This document shows positions 19,570 through 29,313 of a stretch of 32,040 nucleotides of DNA, piece after piece. The stretch covers positions 1 through 32,040 of the forward strand of contig JANBPU010000183.1 of NCBI GenBank assembly GCA_027575805.1, given 5' to 3'. The DNA comes from Mycoemilia scoparia (Eukaryota > Kickxellomycota > Kickxellomycetes > Kickxellales > Kickxellaceae). The position numbers were made by a program, and so were the translations under genes. The notes beneath the pieces are model-generated. The model saw only the letters and a list, made by a program, of their open reading frames with translations, did no database searches and was not told the origin of the DNA. Each line of letters opens with the position of its first letter. Within the stretch, counting starts at the first letter, position 1.

Positions 19570-21414
19570 ATGGGCATCAAGAAAAAGAACCCAGTTTCTA
19601 AAGTAGCAGTAGCAGCAGCATCTGGCGGGCCACCAAAAGCCAATGCATTATTTGAAGTACCACAATGGAATCTGACTTCAGCACCAGCATTGGCAGTGGT
19701 AGCAACAGCAAAGAGCAAGACCACTAAATCGCAAACAAAGAAAGGTGCTAAATCCAATCCCGAATCATCAGCTGCAAATATCCATGCGCATAAAACCAAA
19801 GCTAACGATGAGACCAAGAAACGAAAAAGAAATAACAAGAGTGAGGCAAACATAAAAAAGAATGAAATTCCGAAAGACTCCAAGATTGCCAGCGAAGGCC
19901 AGGAAGTCTCGAAAAAGAAAAAGATTGATCCAAAAGTCAAAGACGTATACCCAGAAGAGCCTAAGTCCACATCTGAAGTTCCAGTCAACAATGTGGTCAG
20001 CAACGTTCAATCCACCACCAGACTGAATAAGAAGCAGGAAAAAAGAAAGAGGCTAAAAGAGATGTTGAAGAAAAAGGAAGCTAATATTGCCGATACACCT
20101 GCCAGTATCAAAGATAAAAAACATCAACATCAATCAGCAACATCATCATCATCAACATCGTCGTCGTCCAAACCAATTGAAAGCCCACAGACCAAGCAAC
20201 CAGCACAAACACAGCTAACAGAACTACAATTAAAGATGCGCGAAAAACTCAAGGGAGCACGATTCCGTTGGATCAACGAACAGCTATACACCACAACCAG
20301 CCAAAAAGCCTACGAGATGATGCAGAATGAGCCCTCGATGTTTGATGAGTATCACCAGGGGTTTGCATCTCAGGTATCCAAGTGGCCCACAAATCCGGTT
20401 AATGTGTTTATTAGTGATCTCGAAGATATAATCAAAAGCCAGTCCAACTCCATCTCATCATCACTCTCACAATCTGAGGAGAAGCAGAAGCAGAAGAAGA
20501 AGAAAAAACAGACTGAGAAAACTAGTGAGATGCTGGTGGTGGCGGATATGGGATGTGGTGAAGCCAAAATTGCTCAAGAGCTGTACAAAAGCCATAAGAA
20601 GGATGTTATTGAGGTGCATTCGTTCGATTTGGTTAAAGGCAATGAGTTTATAACTCCTTGTGATATTTCAAATGTAAACCATGTAGTCCAATTGATTTGT
20701 TGTCTCACTATACGTATTATATATTTGTATTAATATGGGGATTCTAACTTTACGATTTTTTACATTGCTGTACAATATAGGTTCCTTTGCCTGATGGGTC
20801 AGTCGATATTGTGATATTTTGTCTTTCGTTGATGGGAGTTAATTGGATAGATTTTATCCGAGAAGCCAAACGAATTTTAAAACCAAAGTAAGTGTATACA
20901 CACGGACGAGTGTTGTGGTATTTTGTGGTTCATAAGTATTATTGGTTTTAGTTTTGTATGCGAATTATTGTTGGTTGTGGTGGTGTAGGGGAGAATTGAA
21001 GGTTGCTGAAGTGGTTAGCAGGTTTGCTGATCTGGATTCGTTCCTGAGCAGAATGAAGGCAGAGGGATTCAGGTTGACCAAAAAGGCAAGCAGTATTTAA
21101 ATTGGTCAATACGATGTTGTATAAATATGATTGGCTATGATGGCTGCGATTTGGCATGACAAATGTTTCTTTGTTATTTATTTTTGGTTTGGTAGGATGA
21201 TTCGAACAAGATGTTTATTTTGTTGGAATGGAAGATAGGAAAATCTGCTCCTGATGGGAAGAAGAGCGCTAAAGGCATGGTCACTGGTCCAGGTAAAAAG
21301 TACGGTAAAAAGCACCAGGGCAAAGCACATGGTCACGATGATGGTGATGGCGATGGAAAAGAAGAAGTTGATCCGTCTGAGTTGCTAAAGCCCTGCATTT
21401 ATAAACGAAGATAG
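19570..21414 (+). CDS. RRP8: Nucleolar rRNA-processing methyltransferase Rrp8
   Basis: Four exons: 19570-20673, 20781-20887, 20989-21085 and 21196-21414; 508 residues. Rrp8 homologues install m1A on 25S/28S rRNA in the nucleolus. The N-terminal ~215 residues are Lys/Ser-rich with many KKK/KRKR nucleolar-type signals. The conserved part begins [21 protein letters not shown], the family signature. [10 protein letters not shown] (about 324-333) is the SAM-binding motif I, followed by the split [37 protein letters not shown] and a final KMFILLEWK. The spliced reading restores the family sequence across each junction. Intron 3 (21086-21195) starts with GC (AAG|GCAAGC) instead of GT; no GT alternative keeps the frame. 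A Lys/Ser insertion (about 290-316) lies just before motif I. Confidence 0.95.
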
Positions 21415-21947
21415 GCCCAATCAATTTATTATCAGCGTTTGTGGTGTCTTATGAATATAAATAAATGATGCTAATATCACATGAGAGACTGCTGGTTTTA
21501 TTTAGTGTAAAGTTAGTTTTTAATTGATAGATTTTTGGAACTCTAGTACTTTTTGTGGAAATTAGTTTTTGGAGTTCTCTTGAGACTCTGTGTGCGTCTT
21601 GATCAGTGATGAGATGATTACATGATTAAAGCCACCAAGCCAAAAAATATTTTAGCCAATTTTGGAGTGAGTATTAGTGATACACAGCAGTGCTGTAGTG
21701 AAATAAACTAGTGCGCTGTGTGAACAAGGTTAGTGGTGGTGATCAGAGGCTCTCAGATTATTCAAGTCGAAGTTGAATAGGTTGAGTCAATTTTGACAGC
21801 CAAGCAAATTTCTACTTTTTAGCTTTTACATTATATTTTATCTATATTAAAGGTACTTTTAAATTTCAATAGAAACTACTGATTTTTTGAAGCAGCTGAT
21901 TCTTTTTAAGTACCTAACAGCCACATTTTGTCACTAATCAATAGAAA
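21415..21947. other. Intergenic spacer RRP8-TIF35
   Basis: A 533-bp spacer between tandem genes with no coding signal. It presumably holds the RRP8 terminator region and the eIF3g promoter. Confidence 0.4.
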
Positions 21948-23138
21948 ATGGGTCAAACTAGTTGGGCCGATGATGATGGTTCAGTTCGTAAGTATTGAAT
22001 TGTAATGAGTATTGGAATATAATAGAATCCAACAAAAGTAGGACAAGACAAGGCAAATATTTTACAATAATAATAATATTGCATATTGTAAATTAATAGT
22101 TCCATCTCCTGTTGTCACAGTCGATGACAAAGGAATCAAGACAGTAATTGAATACAAGATTAACGAGGAAGGTAAAAAATTCAAAGTCACTAAGCGTATT
22201 GAAACCAAGGTTATTAAGCGTGAAGTTAACAAGAGTGTAGCTGAAAGAAAGGTATGGACATTTTCAAATATTTACATGATTGAAGAAACTGTTCTATTTC
22301 CTGGATAATGAGGAGCGCAATATTATATACATATACCACACATATTGGATATTTACTTTTTCCACTAGTCAGATACATCATTAGCACCATGAACTAACGA
22401 ATTTCAAACAAAACAAAATATTGTTTATGTGTGGAGTAGGAATGGCGCAAATTTGGCTTGGAGAGAGGAAATGCCCCTGGCCCCAACACAGACACCACAA
22501 CAACAGGCGAAAACATTTACTTGAAGCTCAACCAGTACGGCTATGACGCCGATGCCATTGCCAAGGCCGAAGCAGAGGCCCAGAAGGAACAAAAGACAAC
22601 CAAAAACAGCACCATTCAGTGCCGCTACTGTAAGCAGGGCCACTTTACGGCGAAATGTCCAGACAAGGACCGTCTGGCCACTCCCGAGACTTTGGCTTCG
22701 ATCATCAATGCCGAAGATGGCAGTGGTGGAGGTGCTGGTGTCAGCGCTGGTTTTTCCGAGGCCGCTTCCCTTCTGGACGGAACCAAGAAGGGCGGTTCTT
22801 CATATGTGCCACCCCACATGCGCGACAAGCTTGCCGGAGGAAGCGGCACTTCGTCCCTTGGCGGAAGATCAGGATCTGATCTTGGCCGCGAAGAGAAGCC
22901 TACCCTTCGCCTTACCAACCTTTCAGATACCGTCGAAGAGGACGATCTCAGGGATCTGTGCCGTCGCTTTGGATTCAGAGTCAACCGAATCAATGTTCCA
23001 AAGTCTTATACTGGCGAATCCCGCGGCTTTGCCTTCATTGATTTCTTTGACCACTCTGATGCCGATGCTTGTCTTGAGAAACTCAACGGCTTGCCATTCC
23101 ATAATATCATCATTCATGCTGATAAGGCACGCAAGTAA
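21948..23138 (+). CDS. TIF35: Translation initiation factor eIF3 subunit g
   Basis: Three exons: 21948-21987, 22100-22251 and 22440-23138; 296 residues. Donors GTAAGT and GTATGG, acceptors AATAG and AGTAG. eIF3g is part of the eIF3 scaffold on the 40S subunit and acts in scanning and reinitiation. Exon 1 encodes MGQTSWADDDGSV, the usual start. Exon 2 carries KTVIEYKINEEGKKFKVTKR, the eIF3i-binding region. Exon 3 begins EWRKFGLERGNA and contains the CCHC knuckle CRYCKQGHFTAKC (about 124-136) and YVPPHMRD. A C-terminal RRM covers about 217-296, with RNP2-like LRLTNLSD and RNP1-like RGFAFIDF. Length is slightly above yeast Tif35 (274). It is in tandem with RRP8. Confidence 0.96.
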
Positions 23139-23987
23139 AATGTTTTTAATACGCTTTTCTCTGCTTGGTGTATCTGATTTGTCTGTGGAATAAGTTCCAC
23201 AACAGCTGGAAGGAGTGAGAGAGAGAGAGAGAGATTTGATTCTGTTCTGATGACCATTTTATTATACTTTTATTTCAAGCCAAATATACTCATTTACATA
23301 CATACTCAAAGTCCTTTTATTAATTTTTGAAAGGGGTGGTTGGTGGTATCATTTGATTCCCAATATCAGTGATTATGATTCCCCATACCAGATCATCTCA
23401 TTTCTCTCATGGCTTTGAGCTTTGATCTTGATTCCAAAATGCCAATGATTGTGGCTTCGCTTGCTCTTTGTGTTTAAAGTAGAACAACATTAACGATCAT
23501 TCACATTTTCTACTGCTAGTTGAAGAGATTATCCAAAAGGTCTGTATGTTCTTTGTCACATGCCATGATTTTTTGGATATCAGTTTTTCAGAAAAGGATT
23601 GCTCTAGATCAATTTAAAAAAGTAATAAGGTAAATTTGTTGCATTCTATTCAATCATGGAATTTTTGCACAGTTTAAGTCTAAAAAAGGCTATAGTGAAA
23701 ATCTTCAACTTTAAAAGATGTTATATAAATGTAAACTACTGCTAATCATGCAAAAGATATGTTGTGAATGCTTGAAAGAAATATATAAAATCCAGGTGCC
23801 AAGCCCATCGGTTTTTTCTAGACAAATTACTCTGAGGTTTAACAAACTTTATTATTTCGCACCCTTTTTTTTGGTATTTATTTGCTCATTTCTTGGCGAG
23901 GTCGATCTTTCTCTCTCTACCCACACACAATTTTATTGCTACCCCTGATATTATACTAAATCAACACTGAACAGCCAACAGACCAAG
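23139..23987. other. Intergenic, boundary between the core genes and the small-gene cluster
   Basis: About 850 bp. It begins with a (GA)n run at 23216-23234 in the TIF35 3' region and becomes AT-rich. I see no gene. The promoter of the next small gene lies at the right end. Confidence 0.4.
23782..23790 (+). promoter_or_regulatory. TATA box of the first small Cys-rich gene
   Basis: TATATAAAA lies 198 bp upstream of the ATG at 23988. It is assigned by position and sequence only. Confidence 0.4.
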
Positions 23988-24554
23988 ATGTCTAGTCAGA
24001 ACTCAGTACCTACATACGACATGCCGGGAGGCTATGTACCCCCTGGATCTGGCGTAAATGACGTTGTTGGTGATTCTTTCAATCCCACCGGTAATCAAAT
24101 TGTTGATGGCGTCTTTAGAGGTGGTGCTCAGCCGGGTCATAGATCCCCTGTAATTCCAACTGGTAGTGAGTCCGGGAGTGCAGCAACCCAACCTGCCAAC
24201 GAGGGTAGTAAAGGGTCTGAAGACAGCCATGGATGCTGCAATTGCAACTGCTGTGACGACTGCTCTGACAAGCTCAGAAGAACATGCTGTTCAGGTAATT
24301 AGTTATAGCTTGTATATCAATTGAAGTGTATAGTGATAGATGCGGATGATTATTTTTGAAGGGCTACTAGTTTTAACTAGTAGGCCGGTAGTTTCAACTT
24401 GCTTATTGGCCAGCCTACATTATCATTGATAGTATTAATTTGGCCCTTCAAAAATAATCGCTCGTATTATGAGTAGTGATATAAAGACCAGTAAAACTAA
24501 CGTTAATCTGTTTGTTCATTTTTAATAGAGGACGGGTGTATTTGTGTCTGGTAG
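23988..24554 (+). CDS. Small Cys-tailed protein 1 (two exons, MITE in the intron)
   Basis: Exons 23988-24294 and 24529-24554; 110 residues. Donor G|GTAATT, branch-like ACTAAC near 24495 and a T-rich tract before TTTTTAATAG make a convincing 234-bp phase-1 intron. A complete MITE-like element sits inside it. The N-terminal 80 residues are low complexity (Gly, Pro, Ser, Asn, Val). The last 28 residues hold 10 cysteines (83, 84, 86, 88, 89, 92, 100, 101, 106, 108) in CCNCNCCDDC and TCC blocks, then exon 2 adds EDGCICVW. Without splicing the protein would end CCSGN at 24302. No signal peptide or long hydrophobic span is visible. Dense cysteines suggest S-acylation or metal binding; function unknown. 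It is the first of four similar small genes. Confidence 0.7.
24343..24463. mobile_element. MITE-like element, copy 3 (within an intron)
   Basis: The left TIR ATGATTATTTTTGAAGGGC (starting about 24346) pairs with GCCCTTCAAAAATAATCGCTC ending at 24463. The interior shares GTTTCAACTTGC, GGCCAGCCTACATTATCATT and a TTTGGCCC right arm with copies 2 and 5. It lies wholly inside the proposed intron of the 23988-24554 gene. Confidence 0.85.
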
Positions 24555-25700
24555 GTCAAACCTTATGCCAACTATTTTCATTTGCTTGTAAAAATATACA
24601 AACTATTCTCTAGAATGCAGAGTCAAAAGATGCATAACAAGGTATTAACTATCTTTTTATATATGTTTGTGGATGTGGATGCTTTATAGTTTCGCTGGTG
24701 TCTTTGTTGCACTTTTGTCATTCTGCTGCTGCAAGTAGTAATAATAGGAATAGACAAACGCCTCTGCTACGATAAATATATCAATACTCTTTTCTTTATA
24801 ATGTTAATACATACATTCAATCTTACATTGCTAATTTTATTTATATTGTATTTTTTGATGACAAACAATGGTATACTTTGAATTAATTTTAAAACCATTG
24901 TGCTTTGATAATACGTTAGATATAATAATCAACCTGCCTTTCTTTTTCTACCAAAGACATGGTGACGGATATATATATATTCTTTTTTAATATGCCAAGA
25001 TTTCATTCTTTGCCATTTCTTTGATATTTAATCATCAAGGTTTTGTAGCCGTTGGTTGATTGGATATATTCAAGGAGCTTACTCAAGTATGTATGTATGT
25101 ACATATTGCCAAGAGAGAAAATACATTTTTGATTTGTCAAATCATCTATTTATATTTCATTTGATAAATATAATTCAAGAAAAAAGGATGGAGGCAATGT
25201 CAGGATTCCAAGTGTTAATGCTGGGTATATGATGACAATATTTATTGACCAACAAGCACAGCAGACTACCGTAGTAGCTCTACAAAGAAGCAAGAAATAT
25301 AAACAACTTTAAATCAACAGGGAATTTGCATGCTTACTCAAAATCAAAAGCCACTTTAGCAATGTTTTTGCGCCCCTATCAGTATCATCTTCAGTTCGAT
25401 TTTACTAAAAATCTGCCTTTTGGTTGATTACAAAGATTCTTGTGTATTACATAGGCATAGTATGGAGAAGTTTTTATAAAGGGTTTGTGAATTTTACCAC
25501 CAAATTTAGGTGAGGTGGACCACTGATATTAACTTACCAGACATTCTGGATAGAGAGAGCCTGGATAGATGTGCATAAATATTGGGCCACAGGAGAATTT
25601 TATTTGGAACAGCAAGTTAATTGCTTTTTCACTACACTATTTTATTGCAAAGATATTTCAACTATAATCTCTCTTACATTGTATTAAGTCTAATTTATCA
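24555..25700. other. Intergenic within the small-gene cluster
   Basis: About 1.15 kb, AT-rich, with no convincing gene. A 21-codon frame near 24673 ends in Cys-Cys-Cys-Lys but has no supporting context. The right end holds the promoter of the next small gene. Confidence 0.4.
25475..25483 (+). promoter_or_regulatory. TATA-like box of small gene 2
   Basis: TATAAAGGG lies 226 bp upstream of the ATG at 25701; assignment by position only. Confidence 0.3.
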
Positions 25701-26197
25701 ATGGGTTGCTTCGGAAATAATGATCCAAATAAAATTGTCTATACTGGACCCCACACACAAGGAAATGTAACTGGATATAATCCAGCACAACCAACAGTGA
25801 TGCTTGTGGGTAGTAGTCAGGGCCAGGATCGTAAGTTACCGATTTCAAGCCCTATATAATAGCTCTATGTAAAACACATACATTTGTTTATGGTATGTAT
25901 ATGGAACTAACGATTGGTTTATTTTGATTTTTTTGGAAATATAGAAACGGCAAATAAAGGATGTTGTTCAAAGTATGTGGTGATGTGTATTTAATTTGAA
26001 TTATAACACACACATATATATATATATATATATTGAAATTTTGCAAAGTTTAAAACTCTATAATTTGGTTTTTATTTATTGGTTCACTTTTTTATAGGAT
26101 TTTCTATTACCTTTGTTTTGGCTGGCTTGATGGATGCTGTCCTTGTGGAATGTGTCGCTGTATTACCTGTGGAATTTGCTGCAACAAAAATATATAG
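25701..26197 (+). CDS. Small Cys-rich protein 2, probable N-myristoylation (three exons, 28-nt microexon)
   Basis: Exons 25701-25830, 25945-25972 and 26098-26197; 85 residues. Donors GTAAGT and GTATGT, acceptors AATATAG and TTTATAG; intron phases 1 and 2. The protein starts MGCFGNN: Gly2 and Cys3 are a plausible dual N-myristoylation/palmitoylation signal. Residues 8-43 are polar and Gly/Asn/Pro-rich. From residue 50 there are 11 cysteines in 32 residues (CC, YYLCFGW, CCPCGMCRC, CGICC), with a moderately hydrophobic KIFYYLCFGWL segment, ending NKNI. The pattern resembles CYSTM/PLAC8-like Cys-rich membrane modules without a clear match to either. The spliced reading alone gives this tail; each exon is too short to stand alone. 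Intron 2 contains a (TA)n run at 26014-26032. Confidence 0.72.
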
Positions 26198-26441
26198 GCC
26201 CTTTAGTTTGAACCGCCTGCCGACCTGCTTTGTCGTACCAAAAAATAGAAAGAAGCCGAATAGAATTTGGTTGTTGAGTTTTTATTTTTAGTTTTATAAA
26301 TGCGTTTCAATAATTTCATACCTTAAAAAATAGATGTATGCATTTCTATAAAAACCATGTATTTTTGCGTAATCAAGTCACCAAGTATCATTTAACTTGT
26401 GTTTCTCTCAAGCTGACCCGGGATTATTATTTATTTAAGAG

Positions 26442-26570
26442 ATATGGGCGACTGCCTTTGAAGGGTGTCCACCTGATAATAAATGGTGACCGCTCATTCT
26501 GCTGCATTTACCCTTAAAGTCGTTGGCCACGGGGGGGGGGGGGGTACCCTTCAAAAACTCCCAGCCATAT
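26442..26570. mobile_element. MITE-like element, copy 4, with a 14-bp G run
   Basis: Left end ATATGGGCGACTGCCTTTGA (from 26442) continues AGGGT; right end ACCCTTCAAAAACTCCCAGC then CATAT (26546-26570), an imperfect inverted repeat of the same family. The interior differs from copies 2, 3 and 5 but shares AAATGGT(C/G)ACC with copy 1. A run of 14 G at 26531-26544 lies just inside the right TIR. Confidence 0.7.
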
Positions 26571-26991
26571 AACAATTGAGATTGCAAAGTAAAATACATG
26601 TTGGATGCGATAGTATGCTACAGATTAGTCTATAAAGAGACCTTGTTTGATAAATAAACATGTGTATACGGGAAATCAGCTCATCAATATACTTGCAACT
26701 AAACAACTACCCCATTAATACTTATTTTAGATGATAGCAAGGGCTCTTTGATTAATGAACCGCATTGCCTTGATCTAAAGTAAGCCAAAAGACCTTTGGG
26801 GTGGGACCTTTTTGCATGACCAAACGCACTGCTACTTGTTTAGAACCATCTTTATGGACATTCTTTGGCCCGTGTGTACTGGATTTGTTAGAGTTGTGCC
26901 ACAAAAGACATTTCAATATCCATTGCTAATGATTTTGATGGACATTCAATTTCTTTGCAAAAAGGGTTTGATAATGATATATGCATGGACT

Positions 26992-27240
26992 CTACAATTC
27001 AAAATCAAGCCTAACATACTGATTTAAGAGATAATCCATTGCCAAAGCAGCAGCAAAATAATAAACAGTAAAAGAAACGCTGATTTCAAATCTTCTTAGA
27101 GTGGGCGATTGAGAAGTCGAAAGCGTTTGTCTAGTCTCAATCCTGATTGCAATCCACATCACGCGCATCAAGAACCAAGCAAAAGACAATTTAAAGACCC
27201 AAGGTGAGTTTGGCAAAGACTGCGTGCCTTGTAGTGTCAG
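26992..27240 (-). pseudogene. Possible exon or gene fragment with two hydrophobic segments
   Basis: On the minus strand an 83-codon frame follows a consensus-like acceptor (TGTCAATAG at 27249-27241). It encodes FKLSFAWFLMRVMWIAIRI, a polar linker (ETRQTLSTSQSPTLRR), then FEISVSFTVYYFAAALAMDY, and stops. The two hydrophobic stretches around a basic loop look like part of a multi-span membrane protein. I find no matching upstream exon, and the area upstream is the promoter of the plus-strand gene at 27443. It is probably a relic or chance frame. Confidence 0.2.
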
Positions 27241-27285
27241 CTATTGACAAGTATCCTACTTTTGCTTGCAAGCAAGAAAAGAAGG

Positions 27286-27294
27286 TATAAAAGG
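27286..27294 (+). promoter_or_regulatory. TATA box of small gene 3
   Basis: TATAAAAGG, a near-ideal TATA box, lies 157 bp upstream of the ATG at 27443. Confidence 0.5.
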
Positions 27295-27442
27295 CCATTA
27301 GATTTCACATAGACATATCAGTTATAACATCCGTCAAGATAATAATTCTCTCCTCCACCCGAGACTGTTAATTGTATCCAAACATCTTGCTTTTTTTACA
27401 TTCCTTTCCGACAATTGCGCACACGAGACTATCTGACACACA

Positions 27443-27822
27443 ATGAACTATAGCCAGGCTCCTCCTCAACCTCCAGCTGCTCCCTACGATCCTAACGCGC
27501 CTTATGCCCAACCTCAGCCATACAATACTTATGGCCAACCCCCATACCAAACCGCTCCTCCTGTTCAACAGCAAACCGGTAAGTGTCTTGGGCTTGATAA
27601 GTCTCTGCTTTATTATAGAAGTAGCTTATTGCGGCTATGTTATACGCTCGATACTGTTGTAGTTACTAGTGAGCTTTAAAATTATAATTGATAGAAACCG
27701 AGCAGAAGAGCGAAAACTGTGGTTGCTGCAAGAGTTGTTTGGAATGTCTGGGCCTCAGTTATTGTTTCTCCTTCCTTTGCTGCTGCTGTACCGCTGAAGT
27801 GTGCGATTGCCTGATCTGCTAA
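27443..27822 (+). CDS. Small Pro/Gln-rich protein with CYSTM-like Cys tail (two exons)
   Basis: Exons 27443-27578 and 27695-27822; 87 residues. Donor G|GTAAGT, acceptor TTGATAG, phase 1. The N-terminal 45 residues are Pro/Gln/Tyr/Ala-rich (for example PPQPPAAPYDPNAPYAQPQP). After a short charged linker, residues 54-87 carry 13 cysteines: CGCCKSCLEC, a hydrophobic YCFSFLCCCC stretch, then CDCLIC at the C-terminus. A proline/glutamine-rich tail followed by a Cys-packed hydrophobic stretch is the architecture of CYSTM proteins of plants and yeasts, which are tail-anchored and linked to stress tolerance. The exact CYSTM consensus is not certain. It is the clearest member of the cluster, with a strong TATA box. 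Confidence 0.78.
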
Positions 27823-28022
27823 ACGCTGAACATGGCTTGATCCCCCTAAGGCGTTTGGCTACTACATTTATTCCATAACTGCTTTTCATTGGCATGGCAA
27901 AGATCGAAATAGGACGAGAACTCATTAATGAATATCCTCCAAGTATCAAGACGTGTACATATATGACGAAATCAAATACTAATGTTTAAATTAATAATGT
28001 TTTTCAATTTATAACCATGCGT

Positions 28023-28117
28023 CATATGGATCATGATTTTTGAAGGGTGAATGATTACGGGGGAAATCCCAGCCAAATGAGTGACTCTATAGCCCTTCAA
28101 AAATAACTACACATATT
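28023..28117. mobile_element. MITE-like element, copy 5 (short)
   Basis: CATATGGATCATGATTTTTG at 28023 onward, then AAGGGT, inverted at GCCCTTCAAAAATAACTACA and CATAT (28092 to about 28115). Only about 95 bp long; the interior is different from the other copies and may be an internal deletion derivative. Confidence 0.75.
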
Positions 28118-28187
28118 TGGTTCCACAATTGCTTTAAATAAACAACAAGTAAATCAATAGAACCGTATTAAATGTTATTTACAAATG

Positions 28188-28303
28188 TGGATCATTATTT
28201 TTGAAGGGCTAATAATCGTTACTAGTGGACCAGTTTCAACTTGCATCCTGGCAAGCCAATATTATCATTGATAAAATCAATTTGGCCCTTCAAAGATGAT
28301 CAA
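28188..28303. mobile_element. MITE-like element, copy 6
   Basis: Left end TGGATCATTATTTTTGAAGG, right end CCCTTCAAAGATGATCAAC. The interior CAGTTTCAACTTGCAT, ATTATCATTGATA and CAATTTGGCCC matches copies 2 and 3. It lies only about 70 bp from the previous copy. Confidence 0.82.
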
Positions 28304-28484
28304 CGCCCCTGTATGGCTGTCACAGAGTGGTGGCCACCCGGACACATTGGCGACCAAGTACAGCTGCTTTGGAAACCATACGCATTGCCATACGTCACTA
28401 TGATTTATAAATAGAATAGACAGACAGAGGACAGAATGTGACTTTGTTGTATTGTTCCCCTTGGCCGTAGCTGGTACTTGAATA

Positions 28485-28626
28485 CATATGAGTGATTCTT
28501 TTTGAAGGACTAAGTTCTAGTAGTATGTCAGTTTCAACTTGCATACTAACCACCATATATTTTCATAGTCCAATGCATCATTATGCACTATCTGCATTTA
28601 GCCCTTCAAAAATAACTACCCATATG
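28485..28626. mobile_element. MITE-like element, copy 7
   Basis: CATATGAGTGATTCTTTTTG onward and its imperfect inverse ending CATATG at 28626 give 24-bp TIRs with about four mismatches. The interior GTCAGTTTCAACTTGCATAC matches copies 2, 3 and 6; the right half is longer and diverged. Confidence 0.82.
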
Positions 28627-29203
28627 TAGAGAATGAGATGTGACAGTTTGGTCCAAGTCTTGCTAATGAAAAGCATATCTCTGCGTCCGTGGGTGTGTAT
28701 GTGTAGATATAATTAGAAGCGTGGCCACCCATAAAAGAACATGCAAAGTCATTGTGTTTTGTTGAGAGACATGGTCACATGGTAAAAGAAATGCTTGGTG
28801 TACTTTCACACGATCATATCGAAAAAGATCTCTCCATGCCGCAAGTTCTCCATCAATTGGAAACAGACAAGCGTGCTCATACATTCCCTGCAAATGGGTC
28901 CATAGCCAATGCGTTTTGGCTTTAATCAGGCAGATTATTGGTTCTTATCCAGGGCATTTTTCTGGTACACGTTTAAAGGAGATACTACCCTACCGCAAGT
29001 ACTTGACCGGTGCAGCTGCTACATGCTTATATATTCTTGCAACACACAGCAGCATCCACAGCACTTTGAAATGGCAAGAATCATGATCACTGTACTTCTA
29101 AATAGAAAGTCCGCAGCCATGAACATTGCGCCCTTACCCCATTAGTGGTGTTTTGCGCTGGAAATGTCCCTGAGTGGTTATACATTTGTGTGGATGCTTG
29201 TAA

Positions 29204-29212
29204 TATATAAAT
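29204..29212 (+). promoter_or_regulatory. TATA box of small gene 4
   Basis: TATATAAAT lies 110 bp upstream of the ATG at 29314. Confidence 0.45.
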
Positions 29213-29313
29213 AACGCCAGCAATTGCCCATCCATATTCCTCAAGAAAACCACCAAATTTCTATATATATTTAAACATACCTTGTCTGCTTTATTAAATA
29301 CCTGATACACAGA

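Larger units (their letters stand above)
26198..27285. other. Intergenic with one MITE and a minus-strand hydrophobic ORF
   Basis: About 1.1 kb. Apart from the MITE at 26442-26570, the only coding-like signal is a minus-strand frame at 27240-26992, listed separately. Confidence 0.4.
27823..29203. other. MITE-rich intergenic region
   Basis: About 1.4 kb holding three MITE-like copies (28023-28117, 28188-28303, 28485-28626). Between 28779 and 29145 two overlapping plus-strand frames (48 and 78 codons) have varied, non-repetitive composition, but neither has an intron structure or recognisable domain. I treat them as unsupported. Confidence 0.4.

Noticed and set aside
22543..23193. 216-codon frame overlapping eIF3g
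   Set aside because: It is a shadow of the eIF3g third exon, where the RRM and zinc knuckle lie in the other frame.
24673..24750. Short frame ending ...FVALLSFCCCK, considered as an extra or alternative Cys tail for the gene at 23988
   Set aside because: The acceptor before it gives the wrong frame for the upstream exon and there is no independent start support.
28779..29145. Two overlapping plus-strand frames of 48 and 78 codons
   Set aside because: Composition looks gene-like, but there is no domain, no splice structure and no frame that joins them; kept only as a note in the intergenic entry.
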